Positions 21,608 through 32,130 of a stretch of 64,000 nt of DNA are shown piece by piece. Location of the stretch: NCBI RefSeq assembly GCF_021917145.1, contig NC_061071.1:5289689-5353688 (forward strand), given 5' to 3'. A program made the position numbers and the translations under genes. Source of the DNA: Hypomesus transpacificus. Taxonomy: Eukaryota > Chordata > Actinopteri > Osmeriformes > Osmeridae. The notes beneath the pieces were generated by a model. It worked only from the letters and a program-made list of their open reading frames with translations, searched no databases and was not told the origin of the DNA. How positions within the stretch are numbered: position 1 is the first letter of the stretch; the number at the start of each line of letters is the position of its first letter.

Positions 21608-21680
21608 TGGAGAATGCGGGCATCGATCCCGCTGCCTCTCGCATGCGAAGCAAGCGCTCTACCACTTGAGCTAATTCCCC
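21608..21680 (-). tRNA. tRNA-Ala(CGC), monomer 27
   Basis: Last B monomer of block 2; gene intact. Confidence 0.92.
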
Positions 21681-21843
21681 CATGTTAAGCTCTTCGTTGG
21701 GGAACTTGTGAGCGTCAGCATGAGGACCCAAATTGTATTAGGCCAACCGTGTCTAGGTAGTTGTCGTCCTTCATGCCAATGCGATTCTTGTAAATGTTTC
21801 TGTGGAAAGAACCTAAATCTTGCCAGTTAAACAGCATCACCTA

Positions 21844-21929
21844 TGGAGGATGAGGGCATCGATCCCACTACCTCTCGCATGCAAAGCGAGCACTCTACCA
21901 TCTCGCTCTACCATTTGAGCTAATCCCCC
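21844..21929 (-). pseudogene. Damaged tRNA-Ala(TGC) with 13-bp insertion, monomer 27
   Basis: Same lesions as the monomer 5 copy. Confidence 0.88.
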
Positions 21930-22075
21930 AATGGTAAGCTCCTCTTTGGGAAACTTGTGATCGTCACTATTAGGACAACCGTGTCTACGTAGTAGTCATC
22001 CTTCATGCCAATACGATTCTTGTAAATGTTTCTGTGGAAAGAAGCTAAATCTTGCCAGTTAAACAGCATCACCTA

Positions 22076-22148
22076 TGGAGGATGCGGGCATCGATCCCGC
22101 TACCTCTCGCATGCTAAGCGAGCGCTCTACCATTTGAGCTAATCCCCC
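22076..22148 (-). tRNA. tRNA-Ala(AGC), monomer 27
   Basis: Intact. Confidence 0.92.
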
Positions 22149-22441
22149 ACCTTACATGTGACAACTTTCCTTGGAAGAGTTAAAAACTCCTCAGTCTTGA
22201 GTCACAATCTACAATCTGGTTCGACTGCTTACTCGACATCAGTTTGAATCTCACAGGGAATGCGGGTATCGATTCCGCTGCATATGACAGGCAAAGGAAG
22301 CGCTGCAGCATTTGAGCTAACTCGCACTTCCATTGCTCCTACCTGGGAGAGTTGAATCGTCCCACACTTTGGAGCTGCTTTTCCGAAACACGTGCAAAGT
22401 TTTTGTGGAACGGAGCTCCATTTTTCAAAGAAAACATCTGT

Positions 22442-22514
22442 TGGAGAATGCGGGCATCGATCCCGCTGCCTCTCGCATGCGAAGCAAGCGCTCTACCACT
22501 TGAGCTAATTCCCC
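22442..22514 (-). tRNA. tRNA-Ala(CGC), monomer 28
   Basis: Intact. Confidence 0.92.
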
Positions 22515-22677
22515 CATGTTAAGCTCTTCGTTGGGGAACTTGTGAGCGTCAGCATGAGGACCCAAATTGTATTAGGCCAACCGTGTCTAGGTAGTTGTCG
22601 TCCTTCATGCCAATGCGATTCTTGTAAATGTTTCTGTGGAAAGAACCTAAATCTTGCCAGTTAAACAGCATCACCTA

Positions 22678-22750
22678 TGGAGGATGAGGGCATCGATCCC
22701 ACTACCTCTCGCATGCAAAGCGAGCACTCTACCATTTGAGCTAATCCCCC
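22678..22750 (-). pseudogene. Damaged tRNA-Ala(TGC), no insertion, monomer 28
   Basis: T-stem mismatch plus GAGTGCTCGC. Confidence 0.85.
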
Positions 22751-22896
22751 AATGGTAAGCTCCTCTTTGGGAAACTTGTGATCGTCACTATTAGGACAAC
22801 CGTGTCTACGTAGTAGTCATCCTTCATGCCAATACGATTCTTGTAAATGTTTCTGTGGAAAGAAGCTAAATCTTGCCAGTTAAACAGCATCACCTA

Positions 22897-22969
22897 TGGA
22901 GGATGCGGGCATCGATCCCGCTACCTCTCGCATGCTAAGCGAGCGCTCTACCATTTGAGCTAATCCCCC
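22897..22969 (-). tRNA. tRNA-Ala(AGC), monomer 28
   Basis: Intact. Confidence 0.92.
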
Positions 22970-23262
22970 ACCTTACATGTGACAACTTTCCTTGGAAGAG
23001 TTAAAAACTCCTCAGTCTTGAGTCACAATCTACAATCTGGTTCGACTGCTTACTCGACATCAGTTTGAATCTCACAGGGAATGCGGGTATCGATTCCGCT
23101 GCATATGACAGGCAAAGGAAGCGCTGCAGCATTTGAGCTAACTCGCACTTCCATTGCTCCTACCTGGGAGAGTTGAATCGTCCCACACTTTGGAGCTGCT
23201 TTTCCGAAACACGTGCAAAGTTTTTGTGGAACGGAGCTCCATTTTTCAAAGAAAACATCTGT

Positions 23263-23335
23263 TGGAGAATGCGGGCATCGATCCCGCTGCCTCTCGCATG
23301 CGAAGCAAGCGCTCTACCACTTGAGCTAATTCCCC
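23263..23335 (-). tRNA. tRNA-Ala(CGC), monomer 29
   Basis: Last complete monomer before the gap. Confidence 0.92.
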
Positions 23336-23498
23336 CATGTTAAGCTCTTCGTTGGGGAACTTGTGAGCGTCAGCATGAGGACCCAAATTGTATTAGGCCA
23401 ACCGTGTCTAGGTAGTAGTCGTCCTTCATGCCAATGCGATTCTTGTAAATGTTTCTGTGGGAAGAAGCTAAATCTTGCCAGTTAAACAGCATTACCTA

Positions 23499-23571
23499 TG
23501 GAGGATGCGGGCATCGATCCCGCTACCTCTCGCATGCAAAGCGAGCGCTCTACCATTTGAGCTAATCCCCC
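23499..23571 (-). tRNA. tRNA-Ala(TGC), monomer 29
   Basis: Intact, consensus form. Confidence 0.9.
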
Positions 23572-23717
23572 AATGGTAAGCTCCTCTTTGGGAAACTTGT
23601 GATCGTCACTATTAGGACAACCGTGTCTACGTAGTAGTCATCCTTCATGCCAATACGATTCTTGTAAATGTTTCTGTGGAAAGAAGCTAAATCTTGCCAG
23701 TTAAACAGCATCACCTA

Positions 23718-23790
23718 TGGAGGATGCGGGCATCGATCCCGCTACCTCTCGCATGCTAAGCGAGCGCTCTACCATTTGAGCTAATCCCCC
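23718..23790 (-). tRNA. tRNA-Ala(AGC), monomer 29
   Basis: Consensus form. Confidence 0.92.
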
Positions 23791-24077
23791 ACCTTACATG
23801 TGACAACTTTCCTTGGAAGAGTTAAAAACTCCTCAGTCTTGAGTCACAATCTACAATCTGGTTCGACTGCTTACTCGACATCAGTTTGAATCTCACAGGG
23901 AATGCGGGTATCGATTCCGCTGCATATGACAGGCAAAGGAAGCGCTGCAGCATTTGAGCTAACTCGCACTTCCATTGCTCCTACCTGGGAGAGTTGAATC
24001 GTCCCACACTTTGGAGCTGCTTTTCCGAAACACGTGCAAAGTTTTTGTGGAACGGAGCTCCATTTTTCAAAGAAAAC

Positions 24078-24577
24078 NNNNNNNNNNNNNNNNNNNNNNN
24101 NNNNNNNNNNNNNNNNNNNNNNNNNNNNNNNNNNNNNNNNNNNNNNNNNNNNNNNNNNNNNNNNNNNNNNNNNNNNNNNNNNNNNNNNNNNNNNNNNNNN
24201 NNNNNNNNNNNNNNNNNNNNNNNNNNNNNNNNNNNNNNNNNNNNNNNNNNNNNNNNNNNNNNNNNNNNNNNNNNNNNNNNNNNNNNNNNNNNNNNNNNNN
24301 NNNNNNNNNNNNNNNNNNNNNNNNNNNNNNNNNNNNNNNNNNNNNNNNNNNNNNNNNNNNNNNNNNNNNNNNNNNNNNNNNNNNNNNNNNNNNNNNNNNN
24401 NNNNNNNNNNNNNNNNNNNNNNNNNNNNNNNNNNNNNNNNNNNNNNNNNNNNNNNNNNNNNNNNNNNNNNNNNNNNNNNNNNNNNNNNNNNNNNNNNNNN
24501 NNNNNNNNNNNNNNNNNNNNNNNNNNNNNNNNNNNNNNNNNNNNNNNNNNNNNNNNNNNNNNNNNNNNNNNNNNNNN
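24078..24577. other. Assembly gap of 500 N
   Basis: A round 500-base run of N interrupts monomer 30 just before its CGC gene. The true size is probably unknown. Sequence resumes 11 bases before the conserved left end of transposon copy 1, so this copy's left flank and insertion target are not visible. Confidence 0.99.
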
Positions 24578-24610
24578 CATGCGTTTGGGCTGGGGAACAA
24601 TCGCCTGTTT

Positions 24611-24717
24611 GAGGGGGGAAGAAGGGGGAGAAGGGAGGGGGAAGAAAAAAGGAGGAAAAAGGGAGAAAAAAGGAGGAAAAAGGGAGAAGAAGAGGAAAAA
24701 GAGAGAAAAGGGGAAAG
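24611..24717 (+). repeat. 107-bp purine-only (G/A) tract, copy 1
   Basis: Uninterrupted purines on the plus strand, 22 bp inside the element's left end, built from aggaaaaaggg-like units. The same tract lies at 32299-32405 in copy 2 and, shortened to 95 bp, at 40820-40914 in copy 3. Such tracts can form triplex DNA. Confidence 0.9.
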
Positions 24718-25426
24718 TTGAAAGTCCCCATTCATAGTTTAAACATGTTTAACCCGTTACGTTTTAAGACAATTCGAAAAAACACCCGAAATTATGAATT
24801 TTACAGTGTTTGGGGAAGACGTAGAATGGAACCGAAGGTCCGCGGTTCGCGTCCCACCTACGGCACCTTTGACTATTTCTAATAAACACACACACTTGAG
24901 TCTCCAAGTGTGTATGTTATCAAAATGTAACAATATAAGATAGATGGAGATACGTTGCTAATTTAGTGTAATTTCAAAACCATTTGTATCCACTAGTGCA
25001 TTATTTATATTTTATAGGGTTATCTATTGTACACTATTTGCCTTTATTTGTATTCACTCCACACAGGAGTACTGTTTTTGGTTAGTTTTAATTAGATCTA
25101 TCTCTCTATCCATCCATCTATCTATCTCTCAAACTGTGTGGCTTCTGAGCTTTGTGTGCTCTTATCTGAAGCTCTGTCTTTTTGGTTTCTGCACTTACCA
25201 TATCAACACTTGCATGATCCATATATTAAATATTTTAAAACAATGTGCGCAAGCAAGCGTAAAGTTAGTCACTTTTTGCTGCTCTTACTTCTTGCAGACT
25301 TGCCGTATTTGGTTAGAAAGAGTAGTGATTGGGAAATAACGACGGACTGACCAACAAATAGTTGATAAATAGAAACATTTATCCACAATTGTAAAAATAT
25401 AAATATGAACAACAACAACTAATTTA

Positions 25427-25610
25427 AACTATATATATATATATATACAGGCAAATGATATGCTAAATTACAATATTTACACAATGAAAACTATATACAC
25501 AATGGAAATCTAAGCATAAACTATATCTAAACAATGAAAACGATATACACACGGGAAATCTAAGCATTAACTATATCTAAACAATGAAAACTATATACAA
25601 AGGCCCAAAG
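25427..25610. repeat. AT dinucleotide run and 3'-region tandem repeat of copy 1
   Basis: A (TA)n run is followed by about three degenerate copies of a roughly 50-bp unit (acaatgaaaactatataca / ggaaatctaagcat) downstream of the transposase stop. Also present in copies 2 and 3. Confidence 0.7.
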
Positions 25611-25612
25611 AA

Positions 25613-28600
25613 TTATTTATTTTTTTGCTCCTCTAGCCACTGCTCTCTGGACAGAGTCTCTGCAGAGGGGCAGTAAACAGTCCCCTTATACTGGCTGTGG
25701 CCAGTCTCTGCCGTTCTGTTCTGGCCACACCTCCAGCATTTGTTGGCCTCCACTCTCCTCTGGTGGGCACGGGGAGCTGGACCAGGAGCAGGACGAAGCT
25801 GGGGAAGGTGGGTGGTGCAGGAAGAGGGTGGGACAAAACGCAGGGCTTGGGGGACCATCAATGGAGAGGGGGCAGAGGGTGCCCTCATACCAGGGGCTCG
25901 GGAGACAAACACCACAGTGGGGACGGCAGCAGGGCGAGGGGCAATGATGGTAGGGCGGGGCATGATAGGGATGGGAGTGGGGGCTCCAAGGGCGGCTGAA
26001 GGGCCAGGGAAGAGCTGCCTCTGGGCTGCCAGCCTGGGTCGGACCGCTGGAGGTGGTGCTGTGGCTGCATATGTTGCCCGCCTCTTGGTCTTTGCCTGCC
26101 CTGCTGTGCTCTGCGGCAGGTGGTAGGTGTGGGATGCTCCCTGGGGTTGAGGTGGAGCAACAGCAGGGCGGACGTTGGCAGGCGGGAGAGGCTCGGTAGC
26201 CACAGACAGAGGACCTGGCAAGTTTATGCCCTGCTGCAGCACAGCCAGATCCTGCCTCTTCACCCTCCGGTTGTACCACTGGGAGAGGGTCGACTGGTTC
26301 ACCTCCACCAGCTGCAGGGTGGTGCCCTGCATGATGGCCCCATTGCCCAGGATGAGCTGCCGGACCTTGCGGTAGTCCTGCAGGATCAGAGTCCACCTGG
26401 ACATGCTGCTCTTCCCCTGCTTCCTGGGACTCTTATGGATGTCCGAGAGCCGGACAAAGATGGCCTCCACAAGGCGGCAGCAGTCTGGCCACTGAGCAGG
26501 CGAACCAGTGGACCCCAGGACACACCTCTCCACACTCTCCACACCTGGCGTGAACTCCACCTTTTTTTTGTGGCGGAACCTTCCCTTTATCAGCCTGTCC
26601 AGATGCCGCGCAGCAAACACGACCCTCTGCTTGTCGTAATCCAGCAGGTCTTGCCACAGCCCCACAATGTTGCTGACCTAAGAAGGAAAGAAAACATATA
26701 TTTTATATGTTTATATATTATAAATATATAAACAAATATCTGTTGTACAATGAATGTCTTGCTGACCTGCTGGTTATCGAGGGTCATGTTGGTCTGATGC
26801 CTCAGCTCCACTAAGCACTCTGCCAGTCTATCCACCCGATCCATGCCTGGCATGCCATGCTCGTCCACAGCCTGAAACATTGAACAATTTCACATTAGCG
26901 CTGAACACCTCATGGCAAAGGTATGTTATATTGACTGCTGCTGCTGTGTGTTTTATTTGTTTGCTGTCAATTACTGTGTGTTGTTCCTAATAATGAATTG
27001 CGCTTGTATTCAGACACTTTCCTAACTACTGAACTTGTTAGTTTCTATGAATGACAGTTAATTACTAGTAGAAAGTTAACATACCAGCTGTTCTTCAGGC
27101 ACCTGTGAGGAGGCACCTGGGACACAAGGCTGGGTTATGGGGGGAGGCAGGGTGGTAGCTACAGGCATGGGGGTGACAGGCAGAGTGGTGGTGGTGACAG
27201 GTAGGATGGAGGTGGTTAGAGACAAGGTGGTGGAAGGCAGGGTGGAGGAGGTGAGTGGCAGGGTGTTAGAAGGCAGGGTGGAGGAGGTGAGGGGCACGGT
27301 GGGGACCACAGGCAGGGTGGTGGAAGGCAGGGTGGAGGAGGTGAGGGGCAGGGTGGGGACCACAGGCAGGGTGGTGGAAGGCAGGGCGGAAGACGGGAGG
27401 TCTTCCGAAACACTACCAATAGTGAGGTCCTGTTCGTCATCCTCAAACCCTTCATCCGCCTGTTCCTCCTCTGTGGCGTGGTCCTCCAGCAGTTGGTCTG
27501 TCTCCTCAGAGTCGGGGTCCATGTCCTGCAAGGGCTGCCCTGTCTGCCTAAGCAGGTAGTTCACCCCAAGCAACTCTCCTGAACATGAACAACAATGCAA
27601 TGCTAATGATTATTAAAAAACAGATATGGAACTTACCATGATGCATAAATACTGAGCTCTCAACAACATCATTATTTCTATTCATATTTGCCCTGAGACT
27701 TACCGGTGTACTTTCTCGGCGGGATGAAGGAGGGGACATACTTCCTTCCAAACACCTTCAGGCTGTTGCTGTTGACGGACTCCAGCACGTCCCCCGCGTA
27801 CGTCAACAGCGCCATGCGCTTGGTGGTGATGGAGGCCGCTGCCCGGTTCTGGTTCCACCTGTTCAGGCCTTCCAGGAGGTACAGCTGGAAGTTGAGCAGG
27901 TTTGCACTCGTTCCTAAAAAAAAAGAGAGAACGTGAACAATGATTAATAAGGCTATTTGAATATAATTTCATTATTAAGAATAATGTTTAGATGAAGATC
28001 TACACCAACCTGGAATAAACCTGTTCAGGTGGCAGTGGAAGGACTCCAAGGAGGTGGAGCCTCTTGCACACCTGTATGTGGTCAGCTGGATCCCCTCCCT
28101 GGTGGAACTGCCTGTCTCAGTGTACAGGAGTACACCTGGCACATCCTGGATGCACTTCACGTGCCTCTTCTGGGTGCGCCAGATGTGCTCCATCTTAGGC
28201 TGGTCCAGCAGCGGAACCCCGAGCAGGTCTCTCCCCTTCTCCCCCATCAGCTCCTGCAGCAGCTGCTCAATGCGGAGGACCGTGGCGTCCACTCCACGTG
28301 TCCTCCGCCTGCAGAACTGGGACAGCTCAGCCTTGGTGATGGCCTTGTCCACCATGTCACTGGTGATGAGGGGCACACCCTCCCTTTTGAGCTGCTCCCT
28401 CTTCACCCTTCGCAGTAGGGCTACGTCTGCTGCGTCCCACTCGAACAGGCACACAGACAGGCGGCTCATGAAGAGGGGGTACAGGGCATGGGCATCGGTG
28501 GTGCATCCCACGGCCAGCCGTCGCATAAAATGCCAGATGTCCAGCCTTATTTTCAGGTCAGGCCACCCACCAAACCTGGCCTGAAGCTTGGTCTCCCCCT

Positions 28601-31520
28601 CCTCTGAGCAGCAGCCACAGTCCACATAGAGCAGGACCGGGGGAGCTGCACCTGCCTGGGTGTACCTCTCAATGAGGCCAGAGACCATCGGGTCCAGCCC
28701 CGGTCCCTCCTGGGCAGTCAGGACACTGATGAGGACCTGGCCGATCTCATTCCCCACCGAGGTCACCCAGAATGCAGTGCCCTTTGCTGCACCAGCCAGC
28801 TTCTTTGTCATCTGAAATGACAAAATTCACACAAAAAACTTCATGAGAGGTTTCAAAAGAAAGTCTGTTAAATAAACACAGAAGTGTATTTATTTATTCA
28901 TGTATTACTGCAGTCTAATCAAAGGCATGGATGTGTGTGTGTATGTGTGCTTGTAAGAATACAAATCATTGAGGTTTCATGTTTTCATTGTGTTGTACAT
29001 AATTTACACTATGGATTTTCTTCATCCTATTACCTTTTTGGTGGAGTCCATCTTCAAAATGTTACCAAAGGTTGACGTGATGGACGCCTTTATATGGTCC
29101 ATCCGGCTGATGATGTCCCTGCCGTACACCGACAGCACCCACCGGCTGGTTGGGACATCGAGGGGCTGTGGAGGTTCCTGGCAGGTCACTGGGAAGAGGC
29201 TGGGCTGGTCAACGAAGGCCGCACACTCCCCCAAGTAGTCGGCCAGGCGGTCCAACCACTCCTCCCCATGGTTCTCCCGCAGCTGCTTCACCAGGCACGC
29301 CGGGCTATTGCCGAGGGTCCGTTCCCGCAACATGCGGATGACCCGTATGTCACAAGCATACCTTGAAGAAAAGACAGATAAGTTTCAAGAACTTGTTCAA
29401 TTATGTAAGGACCTGCAGCAGGCATTATCAGAAAATGATTGTAGATTTTTAACTCACAAGCGTGTCAGGATCATCCTGAACTTCCTCCTGTGAGGCAGGT
29501 CCAGCTGGTCCAGGACAGCCTGACTGGTTGCCAGATGGGTCAGGCGACACACAGTGCACCTGAGTGTCTCCGTCACCATCAGGTAGTAGCGGTCCACGTC
29601 CAGGACCTTACGCACCCTCTTGTGCACACCATACCCCGTCAGCTGCTTCCCACAGGTTTGGCAGACTACCCTCACTTTCCACAAGTGATAGGGCATCCAT
29701 ACCAAGAGCCTGTGGGCAAAAAAGCGGTCCGGTGTTGGAGCCTGGTGGTATATCAGGGCAGAGGCTGGTGGCTCATACCAGAGCTTCAAGTTCAAACGCA
29801 GCTTGCCAGACTGAAAAAGGGTGGACGCAATCCACCGTTGGTCCTGAACTGGGATCGTCTCCTTCATTCTGACAGGAAGCCAGAAGTCAGGAGTTGGACC
29901 AGGAGCAGGGCCAGGAGCAGCAAGCTCATCCTCATCATGCACATCCTGTTACAAAACAAGAGAAATAAATATATTTATAAAAACAGAATAGCCCAATCAT
30001 ATGAGAACAACCTCATCTTATAAAACTAAAACAGTTCCAAGAACACAACACTTACAGCAGCCATTGCAGGGCTGGTGCTGGTCTCTGAGACAACAGTGCT
30101 GAGGCTGGAAGCTGTGCTGGGCCTCACAGAGGTCATCGCAGGGCTGGAGCGAGAAGTTGTCCTCATGGAGGCTTTGTAGGGGGTGGATGGGGGCTTTGAG
30201 AGCGGTGATTCCGTCCTCACAAAAGCCACGGCAGGGCTTGATGGTGTTCTGGGCCTCACAGAGGCCATAGGGGAACCGAAGCCAGGTGGGGGGGTCCTCA
30301 CAGAGGCCGTAGGGGAACCAAAGCCAGGTGGGGTGGTCCTCACAGAGGCTGTAGGGGAACCAAAGCCAGGTGGGGTGGTCCTCACAGAGGCCATGGGTGA
30401 GCTGGCAGTGGCCTGGGTGTCTCCTGTCATGGTGGGTGGACTGGACAGAGGCTGGGAGAAGGATGGGGGGAAGCATTTGTAAAAAGTAGAAATCAATGGA
30501 CTCAAATCAAGCTCTTAAGATGTAGGTTTGCTCATATTAACCTATAAATATGTATTATATTATATTTACATATAATCATATTTACCTTTGCTTTCCTAAC
30601 CACATTCACATTTGGCTTTGCAGCAGCGCCATGTGAGCCTCCAAATCGTGGTTTAGAAAACTGTGGTGACAATTAGAGCATTTATCAAAGGAATACATTG
30701 TAAACCTGAAATGCTCTTCCATTTTGCCATCATCATATGTAATCAGTGGTTGTCCATATTTGAAAGCTTGTATGACAATAATATTGAAATACTCACCATG
30801 GACAAATTCAGTGTGGGCCGTGCTGGGACATGGGCTGAGGCAGAGGCTGAGGCCATTCCCAGTGGAGGAGGGGCAGAGGCAGAGGCTGAGGTAGAGGCTG
30901 TTCCCAGTGGGGGAGGGGCAGCACAGGTAGAGGTCTCTGCCACAGTTTGCCCAGTGGTTGGCTGTATTAAGGACAGAGAGATCCATGTCAGACATCACAT
31001 TACTGAGCACATCACATAGTGATTCTTTTAGTGTTTTGGTGTCAAGAAGTCTCATTCACATTACCTTTGGGTTGTGAAAGCCACAAGCACACTGCTGTGT
31101 CCCACCAAACAGCATTCTTTGACCCCCTGACTGTAACGGGCACTTCTCAATCTGTTCCAAATAAAACAAACACTTTTTTAACGAAAACAACCCAATAGAA
31201 ATGGAGCGTTTTGACATATCTTCTATTGGTGACTAAACATGACATTGACACTGAAGTTGCTGTTCATTATGTTTATCAAGGTCCCATACTGTGACTGGTA
31301 TTTCTGGCAATTCAGTCATCTTTTATAGGCCATCAGAATTTTTTTTCTGTGATCTTTTGCTCATTTTATATACCTTTTGAAAGAGGTCATACCACCTCTT
31401 CTGTCTTGGGGCTGGCCTGTTGCCTGCATCAGCAGGCCAAACCCCAGAGCTGGCAAACCTCCTCAAACGGGACATCCATTCCCCATCCCCCATTCCTTTG
31501 TGGCTCTTTGAACTCGACAT
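25613..31520 (-). CDS. Dada-like transposase, 12 coding exons, 1453 aa (copy 1)
   Basis: Coding exons, 5' to 3': 31374-31520, 31065-31151, 30797-30961, 30586-30660, 30056-30451, 29458-29945, 29034-29361, 28010-28811, 27704-27913, 27085-27578, 26767-26871, 25613-26677. All junctions are GT-AG and phases agree throughout. The start ATG directly follows an acceptor (tattag/atg). Residues about 79-290 are low-complexity Ala/Ser/Pro with 14-aa repeats. Residues 291-453 resemble DUF6729 as I recall it (W-x-P...DQRWI...LWYEPP, two CxxC pairs). The DDE core is D558 (KMDSTKK), D626 (YVDCGCC), then D653-I-W-H656 and E818 (SLESFH). A Thr/Leu/Pro repeat tail lies in exon 10. The C-terminus has C1413-x2-C1416, H1426, C1435. 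The predicted role is DNA binding and cut-and-paste transposition. The exon model is by eye; no transcript was seen. Confidence 0.8.
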
Positions 31521-31973
31521 CTAATAGGTAAAAGGAGCGATTTTTACACTAGTACAATAACATGTATTTATTGTTATAATTAGCTTTTTAACATTTCAAA
31601 TATTTAGCTGGCTACTATTTCCAGAAGAATATGTTTGTACTTGTTCTGGGTCACTTTATTACCACAAGTGAAAAAGTTATATTTATTTCGTTTTGTCCCC
31701 AGTGACATATATTATATATAACAGGTTAAATATTGCTTTTGCTAGTCGGAATAACATCTGTCGCTACAGTAACCTATTAGTAATCCCTTATAAAAGTAGC
31801 TAGCTAAATGACAGCAATACTACCTGAGGAAATCTACTAACTAGCCTACATGACAAACTCTGAAATGACAAACTCTAATATTCGTGATATTACTTGTCAT
31901 TGACCCGATGAATGCTAACATGTATTGAAATGTCAAACGGAAAATTATTTTGATTAGCTATGTATGTATTTAC

Positions 31974-32130
31974 CTTTGCGGTGCGCGGTACTACAGACAA
32001 CTTGAAAGAGCGTATCCTTCAATGAATGAACTGACGCGACTACTGTCACTCATCTCACAACTTCGGCGGGGGTCAACCTCGGCGGGGGTCTCTGGGGTCG
32101 TGGACACCGTTGCTACGGCTCAGCTCGGCG
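31974..32130 (-). other. Probable 5' untranslated exon of transposase copy 1, with a short uORF
   Basis: A donor (cgcaaag/gtaaat) at 31973-31974 pairs naturally with the acceptor immediately before the ATG at 31520, leaving a noncoding first exon. It contains a 20-codon upstream ORF (31991-32053) that stops before the donor. The transcription start is not known, so the outer boundary is approximate. Confidence 0.5.

Larger units (their letters stand above)
15680..22299. repeat. Higher-order repeat block 2: four A+B dimers of 1655 bp
   Basis: Monomers 20-27 repeat the A/B alternation with exact 1655-bp steps at 15680, 17335, 18990, 20645. The sub-block variants of the first three dimers of block 1 are absent. 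The intervening monomers 14-19 do not alternate and are rich in B monomers without the insertion. Confidence 0.9.
1..24077 (-). repeat. Tandem array of tRNA-Ala gene clusters (29 full monomers plus partial)
   Basis: Monomers start, at the gcgctgcag landmark, at 3, 824, 1645, 2466, 3287, 4121, 4942, 5776, 6597, 7431, 8252, 9086, 9907, 10741, 11562, 12383, 13217, 14038, 14859, 15680, 16501, 17335, 18156, 18990, 19811, 20645, 21466, 22300, 23121 and 23942 (the last is cut by the gap). Spacing is 821 bp, or 834 bp where a 13-bp insertion is present. Each monomer holds three tRNA-Ala genes (CGC, TGC or its damaged form, AGC) and a decayed fourth one, all minus strand. Monomers differ at only a handful of sites, which implies recent homogenisation. 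Type A (intact TGC): monomers 1, 2, 4, 6, 8, 10, 12, 15, 20, 22, 24, 26, 29. Type B with insertion: 5, 7, 9, 11, 13, 16, 21, 23, 25, 27. Type B without insertion: 3, 14, 17, 18, 19, 28. No protein gene is seen in the array. Confidence 0.95.

Noticed and set aside
1-24077. CRISPR-like array or protein-coding tandem repeat
   Set aside because: Repeat units are 821-834 bp and contain folded tRNA-Ala genes; eukaryotic context.
23871-24737. Long open frames spanning the N gap
   Set aside because: Most of their length is unknown bases; they are artefacts of translating N.
24825-24875. tRNA-like B box (ggttcgcgtcc) followed by acceptor-like sequence inside the transposon
   Set aside because: The T stem does not pair and no A box or cloverleaf can be drawn; a B-box-like match alone is not enough.
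25136-25350. 67- and 70-codon overlapping frames near the left end of each transposon copy
   Set aside because: Overlapping frames in AT-rich sequence downstream of the transposase, no motif, no splice or start context.
28029-28584. Plus-strand open frames of 129 and 176 codons opposite transposase exon 8, repeated in copies 2 and 3
   Set aside because: Shadows of the GC-rich minus-strand exon, which has in-phase splice sites and catalytic motifs.
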